Shown here: piece by piece, positions 41,982 through 50,392 of the stretch
How the letters are laid out: each line of letters starts with the position of its first letter
Position numbering within the stretch: the first letter of the stretch is position 1
Assembly: GCA_024346935.1 (NCBI GenBank)
Contig: AP024878.1
Location: forward strand, 558,001 to 622,000
Source: Vibrio inusitatus
GTDB lineage: Bacteria; Pseudomonadota; Gammaproteobacteria; Enterobacterales; Vibrionaceae
DNA length: 64,000 nt
Direction of reading: 5' to 3'
The notes under the pieces: model-generated
What the model saw: only the letters and a program-made list of their open reading frames with translations
The model's database searches: none
What the model was told of the DNA's origin: nothing
Made by a program: the position numbers and the translations under genes

Positions 41982-42204
41982 GCTCGTATTTCCTTATATC
42001 CATATTCAATATCTTGCTTATAGTGGCTTATGAGCAAGAGAGTTATCTGCAACGGTATGCACCTATCAGTTTTCCTCACGATCAGTTTCAAAACTACTAG
42101 ATATTTTTTCTGCCTCACTTCTCTTAATCTGAATGGGCTTTCAACGAAAAGCATTTAATAACAGCGGATGACTACTGAGGTCATTCTCAGATAAGGAGGA
42201 AATC
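41982..42204. other. Upstream region of the FNT-CBS gene
   Basis: AT-rich, without a supportable gene. A strong ribosome site AAGGAGG lies at 42193-42199, six bases before the FNT ATG. A reading frame crossing 41637-42023 is an artefact of repeat sequence and the end of ynjF. Confidence 0.45.
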
Positions 42205-43680
42205 ATGCCGTTAAAACGCCCACGTCCTGAATTGGTAGATAGCAGCTCGTCAAAGGCGAAGCCAAGTCTAACCATGCAAGCGGCAGACTATGGGCACAAG
42301 AAAGTATTGAAGCCTTTTAAACAGTCATTTGTATTAGCGATGTTTGCTGGCGCTTTTATAGCTCTTGCCTTTGTCTTCTATATTACTGTGACTACAGGAT
42401 CATACGAAAATGGCTGGGGTGTGACTCGCTTTATTGGTGGTCTTGCTTTTAGCCTTGGCTTAATGCTAGTGGTTGTATGTGGGGGGGAACTGTTTACAAG
42501 TACCGTGCTTAGCTCGGTTGCTTGGGCTCAAAAACGAGTCACCACTAAGCAGTTACTTGGATGCTGGGCTCGTGTATATGCAGGTAACTTTGCTGGAGCC
42601 ATGTTGACCCTTGCTTTCATTATGATGGCAAAGATGCACATTCTCGACCATGGCAATTGGGGGCTTAACGCCTTGAGTATCTCGGCCCATAAGCTAGAGC
42701 ACTCATGGTGGCAGGCATTCTCTCTAGGTGTTATGTGTAACCTATTGGTTTGTCTAGGTATTTGGATGAGTTTTAGTAGTAAAGAAAGTGCAAGTAAGGC
42801 GTTTTTAGTACTGCTACCTGTGGCGATGTTTGTGAGCTCTGGCTTCGAACATAGCATTGCAAATATGTTTATGGTGCCTCTAGGTATCGCTATTAAGGCG
42901 AGCGCTGATGCTCATATGCTAACAGCAGCAGCAGAAGCTGGCATTCATCTAGAACTACTCAATATTAAACAATTTATCACTGCGAACCTTATTCCAGTGA
43001 CCCTTGGAAACATTTTTGGCGGCGCGGTATTGGTGGGACTTGCTTATTGGAGCATTGAACCAAAACAGAGCGCATCACCATCAATTTACCCAATCAAAAA
43101 TTCAGATATACAATTTTCATCATTAAATTCATTGGAGCACGCCATGTTAGAACAAATGAAACGTTTACGAGTTGCAGACCTAGCCTCAGACGATCAAATC
43201 ACTTTCTCAGAAGGTTTGAACTGTCATTCAGCACTTAAGTTATTGATTGATAACAATCAAGCGGGCGCTGCGGTACTTAGCGAAGATCATCAAGTTCAAG
43301 GCTTTATTTCTCAGCAGGATCTTCTTCGAGCTATGTGGGGTCAGGACTTTGACGTGAATGCGGTAATGGCAGTGAAAGATTTCATGCAGACTCCAGTATG
43401 TACTCTTACTCCAGAGCAAAGCATTTTGGCAGCGCTTGAGCCAATGATTGTTGACCAAGATACTCTATACCCAGTAAACCAAGGCGGTTTCTTCATGGGT
43501 GGCGAGGCATTATCATTCAGTGAGCGTCTAGCGAAAGCAGCAAGCAAAATGCCAAGTGCTTACCCTGTAGTATTCAATGGTCAGTATGTAGGTCTTTTGA
43601 ATCGCGATGCGATTGCGCAGTGGGTGGCTAACTTTAATCAGCCACAACAGCAAAAAGAGAAGGACCTGTCTGTCGCTTAA
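42205..43680 (+). CDS. Formate/nitrite transporter (FNT) channel fused to a C-terminal CBS pair
   Basis: Residues 30-285 form a FocA/NirC-type pentameric anion channel: GGELFTST, AGNFAGA, CNLLVCLGIWM and the selectivity histidine H216 in SGFEHSIANMF. Standard FNT proteins end near residue 285; this one continues for about 200 residues through a polar linker into a domain resembling two CBS modules (VADLASDDQITFSEGLNCHSA and MQTPVCTLTPEQSILAAL). CBS pairs commonly bind adenosine nucleotides, suggesting energy- or nucleotide-dependent gating. Transported ion not determined; formate is the first guess. A strong ribosome site precedes it. Confidence 0.85.
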   Translation: MPLKRPRPELVDSSSSKAKPSLTMQAADYGHKKVLKPFKQSFVLAMFAGAFIALAFVFYITVTTGSYENGWGVTRFIGGLAFSLGLMLVVVCGGELFTSTVLSSVAWAQKRVTTKQLLGCWARVYAGNFAGAMLTLAFIMMAKMHILDHGNWGLNALSISAHKLEHSWWQAFSLGVMCNLLVCLGIWMSFSSKESASKAFLVLLPVAMFVSSGFEHSIANMFMVPLGIAIKASADAHMLTAAAEAGIHLELLNIKQFITANLIPVTLGNIFGGAVLVGLAYWSIEPKQSASPSIYPIKNSDIQFSSLNSLEHAMLEQMKRLRVADLASDDQITFSEGLNCHSALKLLIDNNQAGAAVLSEDHQVQGFISQQDLLRAMWGQDFDVNAVMAVKDFMQTPVCTLTPEQSILAALEPMIVDQDTLYPVNQGGFFMGGEALSFSERLAKAASKMPSAYPVVFNGQYVGLLNRDAIAQWVANFNQPQQQKEKDLSVA

Positions 43681-43743
43681 TTCTAAGCGATAGCAAAAAG
43701 GGCAAGTGTAGCCCTCTCTAAAAAGCACAACTAAGTTTTTGGG

Positions 43744-44673
43744 TCACGCAGAGATATTATCTTTGCGTGGCTTGAAAGATCGTCCCCTTGTTAATCTTCT
43801 TGCCTCAGACAGAAAACATTCTCTAAGTGGTGATTCACCACTATCATTACGCCAAATAAAAGATATCTCGCGTTGCATGTTAAGTTGTGGCGTTGGTAGC
43901 ACTATCACCTGATGGCTTTCTAGTTCGGGCAAAACATCAAGGTAGGGCACGCAGCCCAAGTAACTGCCGTTCGCAACCAGTGATTTGATCACTCGAATAC
44001 TCTCATACTCTTTCCACACCTTAATGTTATCGATAAGTCCATGAATGGCACCATCGAAGATGCGACGAGTACCAGCGCCAGGCTCTCGCAATACCCATTT
44101 AGCTTGTTCTAACTGAGCGAGAGTCACTTGCTTATATTGAGCAAACGGATGATTTGGCGAAGCGATAACAACTAAGTCATCATCAAGCCAATGCTCTTGT
44201 TGCAGACGGCTATCGGTATTTCTGCCTTCAATAATACCTAAGTCACAGTCATAGTTAAGCAGTGCTTCTATAACGTTTTCTGTATTTTCGATCATCAAGT
44301 CAATGCGTAATTCAGGGAAGTCACTATCAATTTTGCTGATGAGGGCTGGGACTAAATGTTTTGCCGCCGTTTGACTGCTACAAAGGGTGAGGTCGCCACT
44401 AATAAGGTGCTGTTCATGAAGACCAAACTCTATTTGCCTTGCGTCTTGAAGTAGGCGCTTGGCTCTAGGTCTTAACCAATGTCCCCAGTGACTTAGTACT
44501 AATCTATTGCCCTGACGGTTGAATAGCGGACGATCAAGCACTGACTCTAGTTGAGAGAGTGACATACTGACCGCTGATTGGGTCATGGAGAGTTTTTTTG
44601 CGGCAGCACTGACACTTTCATGGCTTGCAACAGCATCGAATACAGCAATTTGCTTTAGAGAAAACTTGAACAT
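43744..44673 (-). CDS. LysR-family transcriptional regulator
   Basis: 309 residues. N-terminal winged HTH (LKQIAVFDAVASHESVSAAAKKLSMTQSAVSMSLSQLE, residues 7-44) and a two-lobed effector domain (LTLCSSQTAAKHLVPALISK onward). Similar in shape to YeiE/CbbR-type members. It is convergent with the FNT gene and divergent from arsR; an inverted repeat lies 23 bases before its start. Its target and effector are not evident. Confidence 0.85.
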   Translation of the reverse strand: MFKFSLKQIAVFDAVASHESVSAAAKKLSMTQSAVSMSLSQLESVLDRPLFNRQGNRLVLSHWGHWLRPRAKRLLQDARQIEFGLHEQHLISGDLTLCSSQTAAKHLVPALISKIDSDFPELRIDLMIENTENVIEALLNYDCDLGIIEGRNTDSRLQQEHWLDDDLVVIASPNHPFAQYKQVTLAQLEQAKWVLREPGAGTRRIFDGAIHGLIDNIKVWKEYESIRVIKSLVANGSYLGCVPYLDVLPELESHQVIVLPTPQLNMQREISFIWRNDSGESPLRECFLSEARRLTRGRSFKPRKDNISA

Positions 44674-44695
44674 GCAACCCTCATAAATGAAAAGT

Positions 44696-44718
44696 AAGTA
44701 TCAGTTTTTTTGATACTT
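44696..44718 (-). promoter_or_regulatory. Inverted repeat upstream of the LysR gene
   Basis: Perfect eight-base arms AAGTATCA / TGATACTT around a seven-base T-rich centre, 23 bases upstream of the LysR start. It is a candidate autoregulatory site; it could also be a hairpin in the leader. Confidence 0.4.
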
Positions 44719-44874
44719 TGATTTTGCGCCTTAATCGGCTTTAGTTCAATAATTATTCGCCTTTGTTATGCTTGCAAATGTAACTGATTGCTTATGCCTT
44801 GATTGATTCCTATGCTTCTTTTCAATGCGTAAAGAAATATTTAGTTGCAGAATGTAAAAGTAGTTAGTATATTA

Positions 44875-44890
44875 ATCGTTATTCTACGAT
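44875..44890 (+). promoter_or_regulatory. ArsR operator before arsR
   Basis: ATCGTTATTCTACGAT, inverted repeat ATCGT-N6-ACGAT, 15 bases before the arsR ATG. The same 16-base pattern with one central change occurs upstream of the arsenite transporter gene. Confidence 0.75.
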
Positions 44891-44905
44891 TGTCGAAATA
44901 TAACC

Positions 44906-45241
44906 ATGACCAAGTGCCAGACTGATGAGTGCATCGCCCCCGTTATCTCAGACGAGGATTCAAAGCTAGAACAAGAGCTCGCAACTTTGGCTAAGGCCAT
45001 TGCCCATCCTGCTCGAATTCGAATCTTGAAAGTATTATTCGAGCTTGAAACAAAAGGCGGCTGTCTTAATGGGGATTTAGTAGGGCAATTAGGTTTAGCT
45101 CAATCTACGGTATCAGAGCATTTACGAATTTTGCGTCAAGCAGGGTTGGTACGAAGTGAACCAAAGCCACCTAAGGTTTGCTATCGAATCGAGCTACAAA
45201 CCATTCATCGAGTTAAGGAACTCTTTGAAAGTCTGTTTTAG
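44906..45241 (+). CDS. arsR: ArsR-family metalloid-responsive repressor
   Basis: Winged-helix repressor of 111 residues. The HTH is LVGQLGLAQSTVSEHLRILRQAGLV. Cysteines at the N-terminus (TKCQTDEC), in GGCLNGD before the HTH and in KVCYRIEL could bind trivalent arsenic; the classical C-X-C in the recognition helix is not present, so sensing geometry differs from E. coli ArsR. It precedes an ACR3 gene and each has a matching operator. Confidence 0.85.
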   Translation: MTKCQTDECIAPVISDEDSKLEQELATLAKAIAHPARIRILKVLFELETKGGCLNGDLVGQLGLAQSTVSEHLRILRQAGLVRSEPKPPKVCYRIELQTIHRVKELFESLF

Positions 45242-45291
45242 TAGAATAAAGCGGCTAATGGTTAAGTAGAAACTATTTTTTAATTTAATGA

Positions 45292-45307
45292 ATCGTTATT
45301 CGACGAT
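45292..45307 (+). promoter_or_regulatory. ArsR operator before the ACR3 gene
   Basis: ATCGTTATTCGACGAT, the partner of the site at 44875-44890. It lies 20 bases before the proposed start at 45327 and inside the longer reading frame that opens at 45288, supporting the shorter start. Confidence 0.75.
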
Positions 45308-45326
45308 AAACGAAAGAGACATACAG

Positions 45327-46388
45327 ATGACAACAGAAACAATGAGTGCCTCACCAAAAATGAGCTTTCTCGATAGATATCTAACCTTATGGATATTCTT
45401 GGCGATGGCCGTTGGGGTTGCAATTGGTGCCTTATATCCAGAGGTAGCAGATCTTAATGAGGCTATGTCAGTAGGTAGCACCAACATTCCTTTGGCTATC
45501 GGCCTGATCTTAATGATGTATCCACCTTTAGCTAAGGTAGATTACAGCCTGCTCGGGAAAGTGGCACAAGATAAACAAGCCATCAAGCTTTCTTTGATCA
45601 TGAACTGGATTGTCGGTCCGATTTTAATGTTTGTGCTAGCTCTAACATTTTTGGGGGATCACCCCGGATATATGGTTGGTATCATTCTTATTGGCTTAGC
45701 GCGTTGTATTGCAATGGTTTTGGTATGGAATGATATCGGTGGCGGTAACAAAGAATATGGAGCAGCGTTAGTCGCCTTCAATAGTGCGTTCCAAATTGTC
45801 ACTTATAGCTTTATGGCTTGGCTATTTATTACGGTATTGCCACCATTATTTGGCTATACAGGAATGGTGGTTGACATCTCTATGGCAGATATTGCTCAGA
45901 GTGTATTCATCTACCTTGGTATTCCATTCTTGGCTGGTTTTTTAGGTCGTAAGCTGTTGGTTTCAGCAAAGGGAGAGCAGTGGTACAACGAGGTCTATAT
46001 TCCTCGTATCTCACCGATGACTCTTATTGCTTTACTGGCAACAATAGTGCTTATGTTCAGCCTTAAGGGTGAAATGATTCTAGAACTTCCAATGGACGTG
46101 GTGCGCGTTGCTATTCCTTTGGCTATCTACTTTGTATTGATGTTCTTTGTGAGTTTCTTTGTGGGGAAACGACTAGGTATTCCTTATGATAAGAATGCTT
46201 CTATTTCCTTCACTGCTACCGGTAATAATTTTGAATTGGCGATTGCGGTTTCAATCGCAGTATTTGGTATCAATTCGGATCAGGCATTTGCAGGTGTTAT
46301 TGGCCCGTTGATTGAAGTGCCAGTTTTAATTGCTTTAGTGAACGTCGCATTGCGAATGAAAAAGAAATATAAGGTAAAGGCTGTGTAA
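45327..46388 (+). CDS. arsB: ACR3-family arsenite efflux transporter
   Basis: Inner-membrane As(III)/H+ antiporter of about ten helices. Diagnostic ACR3 features are the cysteine in [15 protein letters not shown] and the [16 protein letters not shown] segment. The ATG at 45327 (MTTETMS, 353 residues) is preferred over 45288 because the ArsR operator occupies the extra region. No arsC arsenate reductase, arsM or arsH is nearby, so arsenate reduction would have to be encoded elsewhere. Confidence 0.9.
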   Translation: MTTETMSASPKMSFLDRYLTLWIFLAMAVGVAIGALYPEVADLNEAMSVGSTNIPLAIGLILMMYPPLAKVDYSLLGKVAQDKQAIKLSLIMNWIVGPILMFVLALTFLGDHPGYMVGIILIGLARCIAMVLVWNDIGGGNKEYGAALVAFNSAFQIVTYSFMAWLFITVLPPLFGYTGMVVDISMADIAQSVFIYLGIPFLAGFLGRKLLVSAKGEQWYNEVYIPRISPMTLIALLATIVLMFSLKGEMILELPMDVVRVAIPLAIYFVLMFFVSFFVGKRLGIPYDKNASISFTATGNNFELAIAVSIAVFGINSDQAFAGVIGPLIEVPVLIALVNVALRMKKKYKVKAV

Positions 46389-46442
46389 TATTAGTGCTTT
46401 AGGAAAACTATCCCCTTTCTTATTCGTAACTGTCTCCAGATT

Positions 46443-46474
46443 GGCCACCATTTTATTATTGTGGCCTTTTTATT
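46443..46474 (+). terminator. Terminator after the ACR3 gene
   Basis: GGCCAC / GTGGCC hairpin with a 12-base AT loop and T-rich tail. Confidence 0.8.
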
Positions 46475-46723
46475 ATCTTCATACTTAATGCCAATCATTT
46501 ACTTCCTATGATTGGTATAAGTTAAAAGTATATTATCGCTCTTCAAGTATCTGATAAAAAAGCTTTTTTATTTGTCATTAGATCTCTTTCAAAGAGAAGT
46601 GAATTGCTCGGTTTTAGTTTGTAGCATATGCTGTTGAAAGCATCTGTATGAGGGTAGATCTCTAGAACAAAAGCTGAAATGTACAAAGCGCTGAATAAAT
46701 TAAGGAAGATGTTGAACTGTTGA
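46475..46723. other. Upstream region of the papain-like lipoprotein gene
   Basis: AT-rich. Contains AAAAAAGCTTTTTT near 46557. Just before the next gene a five-codon ORF (46709-46723) ends with TGA immediately followed by the ATG at 46724; the nearest ribosome site AAGGAAG (46702-46708) is too far from that ATG for direct use, so reinitiation is possible. A minus-strand frame here (46543-46830) is not convincing. Confidence 0.4.
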
Positions 46724-48274
46724 ATGAATACTTTCCATTTTATACCTAGATTGCTATTTACCATTAGAGCAGTATTGAAAGGGCTACTACTGCTGGTCAT
46801 TTTTTCGCTAGTAGGCTGTAGCTCTCTCAAGTACTCAACGTTAAGTGAGCCTAAATCCCTTGGGGCTTGTGCTGATCCCAGTTATGGATGGAAGCCCAAT
46901 CTAACGCCTAAACAACTAGCTTCCTCTGACACAATCAGAACAGCGGTGAATGATTACATTACTTTGAATGAGCATATGCTATCGCATCGCGAAGAGATGT
47001 TTGTTGAAATTGAAAACATGAAAACTGACTATTCGGCCGATAATCCTGTGCCATCGTGGGCACTGAATAAGCTCAATCAGGAATTAGTCGTCAGTGTTGA
47101 AATGGCATATCAATACGAAGAGGTTTTACAAAATAACTACTGCTGGTATAGCAACTTACAGAAAGAAAACCTCGATTATTCTTCATTTATTGGCTTTATG
47201 CTTGAGCTATCAAGTGCATTAGCTTTGTACGATACTTACATGCAAGTATCGAGCGTTACCAAAGAAAACGAACGTATTAGCCGTTTTTTAAATCAAAGTG
47301 ATAAAGGCTATGAAAAACCCGAAAATGCTCTATCTCAATATACTCAAAATATCCAAGATCTAGCCAATATCAAGCGTTTGTCTGAACAAGTTTCTTTTTA
47401 TCAAAACAATATCGAGAACTATCCGAAACTCGAGATGCATCCTCAGCTTTGGTACCTAAAGCTATCTATTGAGCAAAGTCCTACATTCCAGAAAGTCCCA
47501 GACATCGAATTTAGTAAGGTCATGTCTCAGCGCTTTAGTAATAATGTGGACTTAGTGACTTATGATTTAGAGGAACTTAATCGCTCTGCAGTGAATGGAA
47601 TAAGTGGTTTTTTCGGGAATGTCACAGGATTGTTTGAATCTAGAACAGGGTACCTCTATAACACCCCATTAGTCCTGCAAGATGTCAATTCAAATCTTAA
47701 GGCTGGAGACATTCTGTTAGAGAAGACGCCTTTTAGGCTAACGGATAAAGTCATTCCCGGCTATTGGGGGCATGCTGCTGTGTGGGTGGGTAATGAACAA
47801 GAGTTGCGAGAACTTGGTATATGGCAACATCCAGTGGTTGTGAAGTACCATCAACAAATTCAACAAGGAAACCTGGTGGCTGAAGCCTTACGTTCTGGGG
47901 TGCAACTTAGTACTCTTGAACACTTTATGAACGTTGATGACTTGGCTTTGATACGGGTGACAAATCAAACTAAGACGCAAAAACAACAAGTGATTATCAA
48001 TACACTGCGTCAGATCGGCAAAGAGTATGATTTTAACTTTGATGTGGAAACGACAGATAAAATCGTGTGCTCTCAACTTGTTTATATTGCTTATAGTGAT
48101 ATCAATTGGTCTACAGATAAAGTTGCGGGCAGGTACACAATCAGCCCCGATGCTATCGCGAAGCAGGCATTGGATAATGAGAGGGTAGAGCTTGAATTGC
48201 TTTATCTGAACAGCAATAAAGTCGAGCAAGACCTTTTGCCGCAGATGTCTCAAGTATTATTGGCTGAAGAGTAA
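46724..48274 (+). CDS. Lipoprotein with C-terminal YiiX/YebB-type permuted papain amidase domain
   Basis: 516 residues. Signal anchor with lipobox LVGC (C32). Residues 50-300 are helical and unrecognised. Residues 325-460 contain the motif order of the permuted NlpC/P60 family: AGDILL (327-332), GHAAVWVG with H350, AEALRSGV with E387, and the nucleophile C449 in KIVCSQLVY. Such enzymes hydrolyse amide or thioester bonds in lipids or peptides; the substrate is unknown. Twelve bases before the next gene, so the two form an operon. Confidence 0.75.
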   Translation: MNTFHFIPRLLFTIRAVLKGLLLLVIFSLVGCSSLKYSTLSEPKSLGACADPSYGWKPNLTPKQLASSDTIRTAVNDYITLNEHMLSHREEMFVEIENMKTDYSADNPVPSWALNKLNQELVVSVEMAYQYEEVLQNNYCWYSNLQKENLDYSSFIGFMLELSSALALYDTYMQVSSVTKENERISRFLNQSDKGYEKPENALSQYTQNIQDLANIKRLSEQVSFYQNNIENYPKLEMHPQLWYLKLSIEQSPTFQKVPDIEFSKVMSQRFSNNVDLVTYDLEELNRSAVNGISGFFGNVTGLFESRTGYLYNTPLVLQDVNSNLKAGDILLEKTPFRLTDKVIPGYWGHAAVWVGNEQELRELGIWQHPVVVKYHQQIQQGNLVAEALRSGVQLSTLEHFMNVDDLALIRVTNQTKTQKQQVIINTLRQIGKEYDFNFDVETTDKIVCSQLVYIAYSDINWSTDKVAGRYTISPDAIAKQALDNERVELELLYLNSNKVEQDLLPQMSQVLLAEE

Positions 48275-48285
48275 GGGATTGAGTT

Positions 48286-49386
48286 TTGCAAAAGAGATGG
48301 ATAATCAGCTTACTAGCGCTGTCTTGTGGTTCAACAATCGCAGGTGAAGTAGATAATTATTACGGCTGGGGGAAGAATCTTCCAGATGAGAGCGTCGCTT
48401 TTAATCAATACCTTAATGAGGCGGTAGCGCAAACGCTACTCAAGCAAAAAACGAAACAGGCCAAAGCGCAGTGTGTAGACGTAGCTCAGTGGGTAATGCA
48501 AAATCTTGGTGCCCAGAGATACCCTCTCGTGTATAGAGGTGCACTCAATTCAGATATGGAAATCTGGGCGCAAGATAATCTTGTTATCGACAAGCTACCT
48601 ACAGCAGATGAATCTTTGGACGAGTATGCCGAGCAAAGTATCTATGCACCTGCTATGCGCACTGCCGGTGTAAAAACAGATCTCGATCATATTATCAATG
48701 TGAATGGTGTATACATTGGCACAGATAAGATTAGCCATTTCTTGGGCTCTGGTTACGAGTATTACAAGCGTTATCGTAAAGCGCTGCAATCAAGGTCATC
48801 AGAACTTGCGCAGATGCAAGCTATAGCTTGGGCTGACTCGATGGAGGGTGGTTTATTAGGGATGAAGGTTGTCGGAGTTTATTCATACGCTGATCTAGAA
48901 GCCAACTATCAAGGTTTTTTGTTTGCAAAGAACTTATGTGACACCCCTTATATTACGCAGATTGATAAAAAGTGGAATCTGACGACGCCTATTGATCTAA
49001 AAAACTATGTAAATCCCAATTGGGATGAGTCCTTTAACGCCTCCGCTTACAGCCGTTCTCGCAAAGAGAGTGTAAAAAATAATTTAATGCAATTGCCATT
49101 TTGTGAGTTGAAAGAGTCAAGCTGGGTCAAGTCACAAACAGCGCAATATAGACAGTTTAATCTTTACCCTAGAGTAAAGAGTGACGAGTACTTAAACACG
49201 AGTTTCTCCGCACAACTGCTGTTTCTTACTCAGCAATATAAACACAAACCAGAAACATTGACTGCCGAATACTTACATCAGCAGTTTAAGCAACTAAACA
49301 TCACACAATCCCAACTCGATGCTTGGGCTCGTGAAGTAAAAACGCCTCTACAGTTCGATTATACTTTGAATCAACTTTGCCCATAA
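48286..49386 (+). CDS. Secreted protein of unknown function with DKISHF motif
   Basis: 366 residues with signal peptide MQKRWIISLLALSCGSTIAG and therefore probably periplasmic. The start is TTG at 48286 after AAGGGA; no ATG is available at that point. A motif VYIGTDKISHFLGSGYEYY (143-161) with conserved Asp-Lys and His resembles the DKxxHF element of YfiM-like envelope proteins, and GGLLGMKVVGVYSYADLEANYQG (about 190-212) looks like a conserved core. I do not recognise a named family. Partner of the upstream amidase-like lipoprotein. Confidence 0.65.
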   Translation: MQKRWIISLLALSCGSTIAGEVDNYYGWGKNLPDESVAFNQYLNEAVAQTLLKQKTKQAKAQCVDVAQWVMQNLGAQRYPLVYRGALNSDMEIWAQDNLVIDKLPTADESLDEYAEQSIYAPAMRTAGVKTDLDHIINVNGVYIGTDKISHFLGSGYEYYKRYRKALQSRSSELAQMQAIAWADSMEGGLLGMKVVGVYSYADLEANYQGFLFAKNLCDTPYITQIDKKWNLTTPIDLKNYVNPNWDESFNASAYSRSRKESVKNNLMQLPFCELKESSWVKSQTAQYRQFNLYPRVKSDEYLNTSFSAQLLFLTQQYKHKPETLTAEYLHQQFKQLNITQSQLDAWAREVKTPLQFDYTLNQLCP

Positions 49387-49455
49387 ACTGCTTCTAAGGG
49401 AGTGTTAGTCTTTCGCTAGTTGAACACGGCTTAATTCACTTATTGAGTAATTTTG

Positions 49456-49505
49456 AACAAGCACATTAGAAAGTATTCAAACCTTCCTGATGTGCTTGTT
49501 TCTTT
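49456..49505 (+). terminator. Terminator of the two-gene unit
   Basis: Outer stem AACAAGCACAT / ATGTGCTTGTT extended by AG-AAG / CTT-CT, then T-rich tail. Confidence 0.85.
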
Positions 49506-49892
49506 TAGTGGGGAAAGGACTGTAATTCTGGGATGAAAACTGCGGATTTCATCAAGGTTTAAGCCAGTGTTCTACTGGGTTATATTGCTCTTTACTTGCA
49601 TTTTTGGTTGCTAAGTACTCTATTTTTGATTCCATACGTCTAAAGATAAACTTTTCTCGGTTCACGCAAGCCCAGTAAACGTCTTACGCATCACACTTTT
49701 CTCAATTTAGTCAATGTGACTAGTGTCATATAAAAATCCATAAAATCACTTAAAAATTCGATCTGCTAGACCCTTTGAGAGGGTGGTGAGTGATCCAGTT
49801 ATCATTTGACCACGTCGCCAATGCAAGTATCTCATGTCATACAATATAGTTAATTCATCCACGAGGTGAATGTCTATAACAGAGGTTAGGCA
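49506..49892. other. Long upstream region of the tripartite transporter operon
   Basis: About 390 bases without a supportable gene. A small hairpin ACCCT/AGGGT lies near 49770. TTGACC at 49806-49811 and TACAAT at 49840-49845 are promoter-like but 28 bases apart, too far to be a pair. The length suggests regulation, but I find no clear operator. Confidence 0.35.
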
Positions 49893-50366
49893 ATGAAAAG
49901 TCATGCAGAAATAGCAAAGGATGCTATCGAACTAGTAACACCGGCAATCGAAAGGTTGTTTGAAAGAACCAATCGTAAAGAGCTTCATATCGTTGTCATG
50001 GACCCACGCGTTAAGCCTTGGGAAACCTCTTTTGAAGAAGCTATTTTGGTTGAAAGCTCTCTTGGTAATCCTGAGCAATGGACTATCCCTTTTGATGAGT
50101 TTGCACGCAAAAAAGCCAAGCAAGCGTGGCGCAATACACGTGCAAATATCACTAATCAAACACTACATACAGCGTCACTGAGCGAAGATGATCTGCTTTT
50201 CTATGGTTCATTTGTTTATGGAGACGTAGTGGTTGGCTGTAGTGGTGTTGAACAATGGTACGACATGCTAATTAGTGGCTGGATTGCAGTAGCAATTGAA
50301 CAGTTGTGCATGGCTGAGTACCAGAACAACAAAGTAAGTAACCCTACACAAACAACTAGAAACTAA
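49893..50366 (+). CDS. Unrecognised small protein leading the tct operon
   Basis: 157 residues, no signal peptide and no membrane helix, probably cytosolic. An N-terminal helix (MKSHAEIAKDAIELVTPAIERLF) precedes a beta-strand HIVVMDPR and a C-terminal helix after VVVGCSGVEQWYDM. The order of elements vaguely recalls GlcG/HbpS-type ligand-binding proteins, but I cannot claim homology. It lies 27 bases before the solute-binding gene, so it is likely an operon partner that processes or senses the transported acid. Confidence 0.6.
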   Translation: MKSHAEIAKDAIELVTPAIERLFERTNRKELHIVVMDPRVKPWETSFEEAILVESSLGNPEQWTIPFDEFARKKAKQAWRNTRANITNQTLHTASLSEDDLLFYGSFVYGDVVVGCSGVEQWYDMLISGWIAVAIEQLCMAEYQNNKVSNPTQTTRN

Positions 50367-50392
50367 TTAAAACTGACACAAAAGGAATTAAC

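Noticed and set aside
41637..42023. 128-residue open frame over the end of ynjF and the repeat region
   Set aside because: It overlaps ynjF in another frame, continues through hairpin and dispersed repeat sequence and has no family resemblance.
46543..46830. 95-residue minus-strand frame before the papain-like lipoprotein gene
   Set aside because: It overlaps the signal peptide of the lipoprotein gene, has no ribosome site I can see, and low-complexity AT-rich composition.
49806..49845. TTGACC and TACAAT as a promoter for the tct operon
   Set aside because: The spacing is 28 bases, far beyond the usable 15-19.
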